Origin: JALYUM01 sp036688685
GTDB taxonomy: Bacteria > Pseudomonadota > Gammaproteobacteria > Burkholderiales > Burkholderiaceae_D
Assembly (NCBI RefSeq): GCF_036688685.1
Contig: NZ_JAQQPS010000015.1
Span: 62,001-126,000, forward strand
Reading direction: 5' to 3'
Length of the DNA stretch: 64,000 bases
A model generated the notes under the pieces. It was not told where the DNA came from. It did no database searches and saw only the letters and a program-made list of their open reading frames with translations. Each line of letters starts with the position of its first letter. Position 1 is the stretch's first letter. A program made the translations under genes and the position numbers. Below, in pieces: positions 58,026 through 64,000 of the stretch.

Positions 58026-60241
58026 ACCGTCGTGGCGGCGGGCGTTTGCAAGGCAGCCACCAGTTGCTCGAGGCTGATCGGCTTGGTGAGGTGCAAGTCG
58101 AACCCCGCCGCCAGTGCTGCGTCGCGGTCGCGCGTGCTGCCGTAACCGGTCAGGGCAATCAGGCGCATCGTGCGCGTGCGCGGATCGGCCCGCAAGGCGC
58201 GCGCGACTGCATAGCCGTCCATGTCGGCCAGGCCGATGTCGATGAAGCCGAGCGCCGGCTGGCCGCTGGCAGCCAGGGCAACGCCGTCCGGGCCATTCGC
58301 CGCCGCCAGCACCGTGCAGCCGCAGGTGGCCAGCAACATCGACATGGTCTCGCGCGCATCGTCGTTGTCTTCCACCAGCAAGACCCGGCGCGGCAGTGCA
58401 GCGCTGGCCAGGACCGGCGGCGCTACCGCTGCGGCGCCTTCTTGTGCCAGCGGCAGGCGCAGGGTGAACCTCGAACCCTGGCCCAGGCCGCCGCTGGTCA
58501 AGCTCGCGCTGCCGCCATGCATCTCGGCCAGCCGCCGCACCAGCGACAGGCCGATGCCGAGGCCGCCCTGCGCGCGTTGCAGGGGCTGGCTGGCCTGGAC
58601 GAACATGTCGAACACGTGCGGCAGCAGGTCGGGCGCAACGCCGACCCCGGCGTCGGTGACGACCAGTTCGGCAAATGCCCCGGCGCTGCGCACCGTGAGG
58701 GCCAGCACGCCGCCATCGGGGCTGTATTTGATGGCGTTGTCGATCACGTTATCGACGATCTGGGCCAGCCGGGTCGGGTCGGCCTCGACCCAGGCTGGCT
58801 GCACGCTGGTCTGTACCGTAAAGCGCGCCGTACGCCCGACGCCGTCCAGCGTTTCCAGACTGCGCTGGACCACGGCGGCCAGGTCGATCCGGTGCGGCGC
58901 CAGAGTAAATTTCCCCATCAGCACCCGGTTCACGTCGAGCAGGTCGTCGACCAGCTTGGCCAGGTGATCGCTCTGGCGCAGCAGCACCTGGCGCGCGCGC
59001 AACTGCATGGCGGGGCTGGCGCGTTCGCTGTCGAGCACGCGCACGGCATTCGAGACGGCGCCCAGTGGATTGCGCAGTTCGTGTCCCAGCATGGCAAGAA
59101 ATTCATCCTTGGCCGCGTTTTGCGCCTCGGCGTGGCCGCGCGCGCGCTGGGCTTCGGCCAGCAGGGCATTGCGCTCGTCTTCGACCAACAGGCGCGAGCG
59201 CATTTCCCCGCGCAGGCGCGCGTTCGCTTCCATGATCGCGCTGTTGAGCATATCGAATTCGCGCACGCCCGAGGGCGCCAGCGCGGCCACGTCGTCGTGG
59301 CGCCCGACCCGGCGCGCGGCCAGCGCGGCCCGCCCGACGTAGCGCACCAGCCTCTGGCCGAACAGGGCCGTGAGCACCAGCGCCAGCACAAACGCGAACA
59401 CCATGCCGCCCAGGATCATCAGCGCGCTGGTCCAGACCGGGCGGTCGATGCCGTCGACCGGCGCGCCGATGGTGACGCTCCAGCCCGCCAGGCGCGAATG
59501 GGTGAACACGTCGTACACCTCGACGCCTTCGACGTTCCGGTGGCGCAGCACGTCGGTGCGGGCGTCGTCCAGCGCGCGCAACAATTCCGGCTTGATGCGC
59601 GCGCCGGACCGGGGCGGGCTCTCCGAGCGCGCAATCACCGCGCCGTTGCGGTCGGCCAGGCCTGCGATCCAGCCGGGCGGCAATGCGCGGCCGGTGAAGG
59701 CGCTGGTGAACCAGGCGGGAGAGTAGGCTTGCGCCAGCACGTAACGCCGGCCCGAACCGAGGTCGATCGGCTCTTCGACGGCCACGAAACTGTTCTTCAG
59801 GGCGGCGCGCCAGCGCATGCCGGTGATCCAGCCTTTGCCGGCGGCCAGCATTTGCGCCACTTCGCCCGGCTGCGGGCGCACGCCCAGCGCACTGCCCGCA
59901 CTACCATAGGGCAGGCGGGTATTCAGGATTTGTTCGCCCTGTTCGTTATACAGCACCATCCAGGCGCCGCTGCCGGCGTTCATGGCCTGCATTTCACGGT
60001 ACACCCGCGCCATGTCCTGGCTGGCCAGCGCCTGCGAGTTGGCCATGGTGCGCATCACCGACTGGGCCCGGTACAGGTCGCCGTCGATGACCAGGCGCAC
60101 CAGCCGCACGTTTTCGCGCACGCGGTCGATGGCGGCATCATGCTGGACGTGCCAGAGCAGGTTGACGGCCAAAGCACACACGGCCGCCACCGGCAACACC
60201 AGTGCGGCCACGAGGATGATGTAATACGCGCGCAGTCTCAT
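58022..60241 (-). CDS. membrane hybrid histidine kinase with receiver
   Basis: 739 residues from ATG 60241. Membrane helix near 10-30 (YIILVAALVLPVAAVCALAV), a periplasmic sensor about 40-265 with GWSVTIGAP end, a second helix (about 272-295, ALMILGGMVFAFVLALVLTALFG), a HAMP-like linker, then HisKA (AMLGHELRNPLGAVSNAV), HATPase (VDNVIDNAIKYSPDGG, TDAGVGVAP, GGLGIGLSLVRRL) and a receiver (LLVEDNDDARETM, phospho-Asp in FIDIGLADMDGYA, Lys in LTKPISLEQL). The ligand and the target are unknown. It has no adjacent response regulator gene. Confidence 0.88.
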   Translation of the reverse strand: MRLRAYYIILVAALVLPVAAVCALAVNLLWHVQHDAAIDRVRENVRLVRLVIDGDLYRAQSVMRTMANSQALASQDMARVYREMQAMNAGSGAWMVLYNEQGEQILNTRLPYGSAGSALGVRPQPGEVAQMLAAGKGWITGMRWRAALKNSFVAVEEPIDLGSGRRYVLAQAYSPAWFTSAFTGRALPPGWIAGLADRNGAVIARSESPPRSGARIKPELLRALDDARTDVLRHRNVEGVEVYDVFTHSRLAGWSVTIGAPVDGIDRPVWTSALMILGGMVFAFVLALVLTALFGQRLVRYVGRAALAARRVGRHDDVAALAPSGVREFDMLNSAIMEANARLRGEMRSRLLVEDERNALLAEAQRARGHAEAQNAAKDEFLAMLGHELRNPLGAVSNAVRVLDSERASPAMQLRARQVLLRQSDHLAKLVDDLLDVNRVLMGKFTLAPHRIDLAAVVQRSLETLDGVGRTARFTVQTSVQPAWVEADPTRLAQIVDNVIDNAIKYSPDGGVLALTVRSAGAFAELVVTDAGVGVAPDLLPHVFDMFVQASQPLQRAQGGLGIGLSLVRRLAEMHGGSASLTSGGLGQGSRFTLRLPLAQEGAAAVAPPVLASAALPRRVLLVEDNDDARETMSMLLATCGCTVLAAANGPDGVALAASGQPALGFIDIGLADMDGYAVARALRADPRTRTMRLIALTGYGSTRDRDAALAAGFDLHLTKPISLEQLVAALQTPAATTV

Positions 60242-60346
60242 GGGAGCGCGCGGCAACACGCTGCGGGTAAAAGCATGAAAGCGGCGGGTAGAAAACGGAA
60301 TATTTATTCTACATCATGGGCTCGCCAGGACGTCGTACCCTAGCGA

Positions 60347-61954
60347 TCAGTGCGCTGCTGCAAGCCGCACCCGGTCTGGTGTTGCGCCGCTGCGCCTGGT
60401 GACCGGCGCAGGCGGCTGCGCGGAGAGCGTGAATGCCCCGACCACCCGCGCCAGCGCGTCTGCCTGCTCCTCCAGTTGCGCGGCAGCGCCCGCCGCTTCT
60501 TCTACCAGCGCGGCGTTTTGTTGCGTCACGTCGTCCATCTGCGTGATGGCTGCGTTGATCTGTTCGATGCCGAGGGTCTGCTCGGCGCTGGCATGGGCGA
60601 TTTCGCTCATGATGCTGGTCACGCTGCCAATCGAGGCGACGATTTCTTCCATCGTCAGGCCAGCCTGACCGACCAGCTTGCCGCCTGCTTCCACCTGGCG
60701 CACCGAATTGTCGATCAGCGTCTTGATCTCTTTCGCCGCAGCAGCCGAACGTTGCGCCAGGTTGCGTACTTCCGAGGCGACGACCGCGAAGCCGCGCCCC
60801 TGTTCACCGGCGCGGGCCGCTTCCACCGCAGCGTTCAGCGCCAGAATATTGGTTTGAAAGGCGATGCCATCGATGACCGAAATGATGTCAACGATTTCGC
60901 GCGAGGAACTGTTAATCGACGCCATGGTTGCGACCACTTCCGCGACCACGGTGCCGCCACGCTTTGCCACCGCCGAGGCCGATACCGCGAGGCCATTCGC
61001 CGCTTGGGCATTGTCCGCGTTCTGTTTCACGGTGCTGGTCAACTCTTCGAGTGAGGCCGCGGTTTCCTGCAGCGAGCTGGCTTGCTGTTCGGTACGCGAT
61101 GACAAATCGAGGTTGCCGGCAGCGATTTCCCGGGCTGCGGTGGAGATGGTGTCGGTGCCGCTGCGCACTTCGGTGACGGTGGTCAGCAGGTTACGGTTCA
61201 TGGTGCTGAGGGCGCGCAGCAACTGGCCCACTTCATCCCGGGCGCTGCTGTCGGTATGGCTGGTCAGATCACCCGCGGCGACGGTTTCGGCCAAACCGAC
61301 GGCCTGCGCCAGCGGCCTGGTGATCGAGCGTGTCAGGACCACCGCCATGCCAGCGCCCAGCACCAATGCGAGTGCGCCCAGACCGAGCAGCAGGGTGCGC
61401 GCTTTGGCCGAGGTGACGTCGATATTGGCGTTGGCCGTCGTCACCAGACTGTCCTGGAAGACCGCTACCAGACGCACCGACTCAATATATTGCTTCATCG
61501 AAGGGATCAAGGTGCTTGCGACCAGCTCGGTCAGCTCGGCGCCGGCCGCTTTTGCCTTGAACGCAGCATCGCGCGCGGCAACATAGGTTTTGCGTGTACG
61601 TGCCACGTCGCCCAACAGGCGCTTGCCTTCGGTCGATGTGATCAGCGGCTCGAGCTCGTTTTGAATCTCGGTCACGCGGGCGCTGACGGCTTTCATTTCC
61701 GATGCAAAGAAAGCGGCGTCATCCGGGTTGGTGGTTTTCACTCGGGCAAAGGTGCGCACGGCATTCGTGGAAATGGCGCTCATCCACTGTTCGGCTAACT
61801 GATGCTTGTAGGCCGCGGTGCGCATGGCGTTCTTGTCGGCTTCGATGTTCGACAGTTCGAGCAAGCCGACTATAATCATGCTGGCCATCAGCGCCAGCAC
61901 CAGAGCAAACGCGCCGCCGAGGCGCGCACCAATGCGTATGTTCGATAGTTTCAT
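60347..61954 (-). CDS. methyl-accepting chemotaxis protein, 4HB sensor
   Basis: 535 residues. Membrane helix 12-32 (GGAFALVLALMASMIIVGLLEL), periplasmic four-helix bundle about 35-188 (MSAISTNAVRTFARVKTTNPDD), second helix about 190-212, HAMP (TRSITRPLAQAVGLAETVAAGDL) and the signalling coiled coil with DIISVIDGIAFQTNILALNAAVEAARAG, FAVVASEVRNLAQRSAAAAKEIKTLI at the CheA/CheW tip. It has the methylation-helix heptads on both sides. No pentapeptide for CheR binding is seen at the C-terminus (LAAAH). Confidence 0.93.
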   Translation of the reverse strand: MKLSNIRIGARLGGAFALVLALMASMIIVGLLELSNIEADKNAMRTAAYKHQLAEQWMSAISTNAVRTFARVKTTNPDDAAFFASEMKAVSARVTEIQNELEPLITSTEGKRLLGDVARTRKTYVAARDAAFKAKAAGAELTELVASTLIPSMKQYIESVRLVAVFQDSLVTTANANIDVTSAKARTLLLGLGALALVLGAGMAVVLTRSITRPLAQAVGLAETVAAGDLTSHTDSSARDEVGQLLRALSTMNRNLLTTVTEVRSGTDTISTAAREIAAGNLDLSSRTEQQASSLQETAASLEELTSTVKQNADNAQAANGLAVSASAVAKRGGTVVAEVVATMASINSSSREIVDIISVIDGIAFQTNILALNAAVEAARAGEQGRGFAVVASEVRNLAQRSAAAAKEIKTLIDNSVRQVEAGGKLVGQAGLTMEEIVASIGSVTSIMSEIAHASAEQTLGIEQINAAITQMDDVTQQNAALVEEAAGAAAQLEEQADALARVVGAFTLSAQPPAPVTRRSGATPDRVRLAAAH

Positions 61955-62099
61955 ATAGTTGTTATCTCCGTGAATATTAACGAATATAACCGATTATTTT
62001 CTGTATGGAAACTTAAATTCGTGTAATTCCTTCAAATTCTTTACTGTTTTTTTCTCAATGCGTCGCTGCTGCAACAGATGTTGCATGCGACAGGGGCGC

Positions 62100-63017
62100 C
62101 TATGCGGGTGGTGCCGACGGGCCCAACCAGCGCTGCCCGAATACCACCACCGCCAGCGAAAACACGATGAAACCGATGCCGGCCCACTGCCACGCAGTGA
62201 TGCGGTCGCCCAGCAGGAGCATGCCGGCGCTGATGCCCACCACCGGCACGCCCAGGCTGAAGGGCGCAATCCGGTTGGCCGGGTGGCGCTTGAGCAGCGC
62301 GGTCCACAAGGCGTAGCCGAGAATGGTGGCCAGCCAGCCCAGGTAGGCCAGCGCCGCCCACGTGTGCCAGGACAAGGTGGCAAGGTGGGCACGGCTGGCG
62401 GCCGGATCGAAGCACAGCGACAACAGGCAAAACGGGATAATTGGCACCAGGCTGCTCCAGACCATGAAGCCGAGCACATCGAATGCGGGTGCCGCTTGCC
62501 GGGCCAGGCGCACCACGATATTCGACGCCGCCCACAGCGCCGCGCCACCCAGGCACAGCAGCAAGCCGGCCACGCTGACGTCACCCGCACCGCTGCGCAC
62601 ATAATTGATGCCGAAGCAGGCCAGTCCGACTGCCGCGAGCAGCATGCCGGTCCGTAAGGCCCGGCTGACGTGTTCGCGCAGCAGCGCCACGCCCAGCAGG
62701 GCGGTAAAAAACACCTGGGTTTGCAGCAGCACCGACGCCAGCGCGGCCGACATGCCTGCCCGCAACGACAGGAATAACAGTCCGAACTGGCCGACGCCCT
62801 GGCACAGGCCATACAGCAGAACCCAGTGCCAGGCCAGTTTGGGCGGGCGAATGAACAGGACCAGCGGGAGCAGCGCGAACAGGTAGCGTCCGGCCCCCAT
62901 CTGGAAGGGCGTCAATTCGCGCAGGCCAATTTTCATGGCCACGAAATTGGTGCCCCAGATCAGCACCACGGCCAGTGCAGCGAGCAGGTCGCGCCCGCTG
63001 AACGTTGCCCCCGGCAT
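62100..63017 (-). CDS. EamA/DMT-family transporter
   Basis: 305-residue inner-membrane protein with ten helices in two EamA halves: first half with LLAALAVVLIWGTNFVAMKIGLREL, GVGQFGLLFLSLRAGMSAALASVLLQTQVFFTALLGVALL; second with GLLLCLGGAALWAASNIVVRLA, GWLATILGYALWTALLKRHPA and APFSLGVPVVGISAGMLLLGDR. The substrate is unknown; amino-acid export is common in the family. The ATG shares a base with the livF stop (TGATG), so it is likely read with livF. Confidence 0.87.
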   Translation of the reverse strand: MPGATFSGRDLLAALAVVLIWGTNFVAMKIGLRELTPFQMGAGRYLFALLPLVLFIRPPKLAWHWVLLYGLCQGVGQFGLLFLSLRAGMSAALASVLLQTQVFFTALLGVALLREHVSRALRTGMLLAAVGLACFGINYVRSGAGDVSVAGLLLCLGGAALWAASNIVVRLARQAAPAFDVLGFMVWSSLVPIIPFCLLSLCFDPAASRAHLATLSWHTWAALAYLGWLATILGYALWTALLKRHPANRIAPFSLGVPVVGISAGMLLLGDRITAWQWAGIGFIVFSLAVVVFGQRWLGPSAPPA

Positions 63018-63745
63018 CAGTGGGCCTGACCGCCGCCGAGGTAGGCGGCCACCACCTTGGGATCGTTTTTCAGACTCTCGGCCGGGCCGTGCACCGAGAT
63101 GCGGCCGTTTTCCAGCACATAGCCGTAATCGGCCACGTTCAGGGCGGCGGCCGCGAACTGCTCCACCAGCAGCATGGTGACGCCTTCGCTTTTCAGGCGC
63201 AGGATGATGCGGAACACCTCTTCGACCAGGATCGGAGCCAGGCCCATCGACGGTTCATCGAGCAGCACCACCTCCGGTTTGAGCATGATGGCGCGCGCCA
63301 TGGCCAGCATCTGCTGCTCGCCGCCGGACAGGGTGCCGGCCAGCTGGGTGCGCCGTTCCTTGAGGCGCGGGAACAGTTCCAGCGCCTGCTCCAGGTCGAT
63401 TTTGATGTCGCCTTTCGGGCGCGCGCCGGTGAAGCGGGGGAACGCACCGAGCAGCAGGTTGTCGGTCACCGACATATTGCCGAACACGCGCCGCCCCTCG
63501 GGCGAATGGGCCAGGCCGGCGCGCGCGATCTTGTGCGATTCGAGGCCGGTGATGTCGCGCCCGCCCAGCGTGACGGTGCCCGATTTTGGCTTGATCATGC
63601 CGGAAATGGCGCGCATGGTAGTGGTCTTGCCGGCGCCGTTCGAGCCGATCAGCGTGACCAGCTTGCCTTTTGGGACCTCGAGCGAAATGCCGTGCAGGAC
63701 TTCCACTTTGCCGTAAGCGGCTTGCAGGTTTTGAATGGAGAGCAT
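63017..63745 (-). CDS. livF: branched-chain amino-acid ABC transporter ATPase LivF
   Basis: 242-residue ATPase of the Liv system. Walker A GSNGAGKTTTMRAISG, Q-loop region RDITGLESHKIARAGL, signature LSGGEQQMLAMARAI, Walker B VVLLDEPSMGLAP and the H-loop region MLLVEQFAA. GLAHSPEGRRVFGNMSV is the LivF-type block. Eight bases separate it from the livG stop; livHM and the binding protein are outside the window. Confidence 0.92.
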   Translation of the reverse strand: MLSIQNLQAAYGKVEVLHGISLEVPKGKLVTLIGSNGAGKTTTMRAISGMIKPKSGTVTLGGRDITGLESHKIARAGLAHSPEGRRVFGNMSVTDNLLLGAFPRFTGARPKGDIKIDLEQALELFPRLKERRTQLAGTLSGGEQQMLAMARAIMLKPEVVLLDEPSMGLAPILVEEVFRIILRLKSEGVTMLLVEQFAAAALNVADYGYVLENGRISVHGPAESLKNDPKVVAAYLGGGQAH

Positions 63746-63753
63746 GGTATTCC

Positions 63754-63999
63754 TTAAACAGGGGCTTCGCTGGCGCCGCCCAGATACGCTTCGATCACCT
63801 TCGGATCGGCTTGCACCGCAGCCGGCGTCCCTTCGGCGATTTTCTGGCCGAAATCGAGCACGGTGACGGTGTCGCAGATGGCCATCACGACATCCATGTG
63901 GTGCTCGATCAGCACGATCGTGATGCCGTGTTCGCGAATCTTGCGGATGATCGCCATCAGCTCCTTGATGTCGGGGGCGGTCAGACCCGCGGCCGGTTC
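63754..63999 (-). CDS. livG: branched-chain amino-acid ABC transporter ATPase LivG, 3' part
   Basis: The C-terminal 81 or so residues of LivG, running off the right edge. The visible stretch EPAAGLTAPDIKELMAIIRK is the D-loop region after Walker B; IVLIEHHMDVVMAICD is the H-loop. The end reads PAAVQADPKVIEAYLGG. It is followed by livF after eight bases. Confidence 0.9.
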   Translation of the reverse strand, partial: EPAAGLTAPDIKELMAIIRKIREHGITIVLIEHHMDVVMAICDTVTVLDFGQKIAEGTPAAVQADPKVIEAYLGGASEAPV

Positions 64000-64000
64000 G

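Noticed and set aside
57914..60343. 809-codon open frame opposite the hybrid kinase
   Set aside because: Composition is low-complexity and basic and it lies wholly antisense to a kinase with all catalytic blocks.

Overview
The window is G+C-rich, densely coded chromosomal DNA. Its gene content points to a betaproteobacterium of the Oxalobacteraceae, of the Massilia, Duganella or Janthinobacterium kind: class I PHA synthase with PhaR, BamD, RluD-PgeF, RimO, an MSHA-type pilus locus, FadR-type sugar-acid control and many chemotaxis and two-component genes. This placement is an inference from gene families; there is no rRNA in the window to test it.

Layout. 1-377 is the 3' end of an aldose 1-epimerase-type gene. 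475-6071 is a visibly A+T-richer accessory island. It holds a truncated gene start, a Tn3-type terminal repeat at 592, an intact membrane diguanylate cyclase, a resolvase killed by two stop codons, a shattered Tn3 transposase, and a Xre/RES toxin-antitoxin pair in which both genes are damaged. 6259-21303 is a pectin and galacturonate locus: a DUF4861 protein, two GH28 polygalacturonases, a FadR-type repressor, galactarate dehydratase, uronate dehydrogenase, a GH105 unsaturated-galacturonyl hydrolase, a multidomain CE8 pectin methylesterase, a rhamnogalacturonan acetylesterase and a TonB-dependent receptor. Three promoter regions in it carry a pair of TGG-N5-CCA dyads 21-22 bp apart, which look like one regulon's operators. 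21340-27279 holds a Metod1-sensor/hybrid-kinase pair, an acyl-CoA dehydrogenase with its phosphotransferase partner, and a histidine phosphatase.

27399-43170 is a complete-looking MSHA-type IV pilus locus in the order E-G-A-C-D-O-P-Q-I-(PilN)-J-K-L-M-N. It ends in a strong terminator. MshE carries an N-terminal cyclic-di-GMP-binding (MshEN) region, so the diguanylate cyclase on the transposon remnant could in principle feed this machine. 43172-63999 is mostly housekeeping: aminotransferase, PIN protein, YaaA, a lipoprotein hydrolase, BamD, RluD, PgeF, PhaC and PhaR with a CTGC-N4-GCAG operator, RimO, MetC, CheV, thioredoxin 2, a hybrid histidine kinase, a chemoreceptor, an EamA transporter, LivF and the 3' part of LivG.

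How the parts fit. The receptor would import oligogalacturonides made by the secreted pectinases and esterases. GH105 would trim the unsaturated products. Udh and GarD would oxidise and dehydrate the galacturonate, and the FadR-type protein probably senses a uronate. No rRNA, tRNA, CRISPR array or intact insertion sequence was seen.
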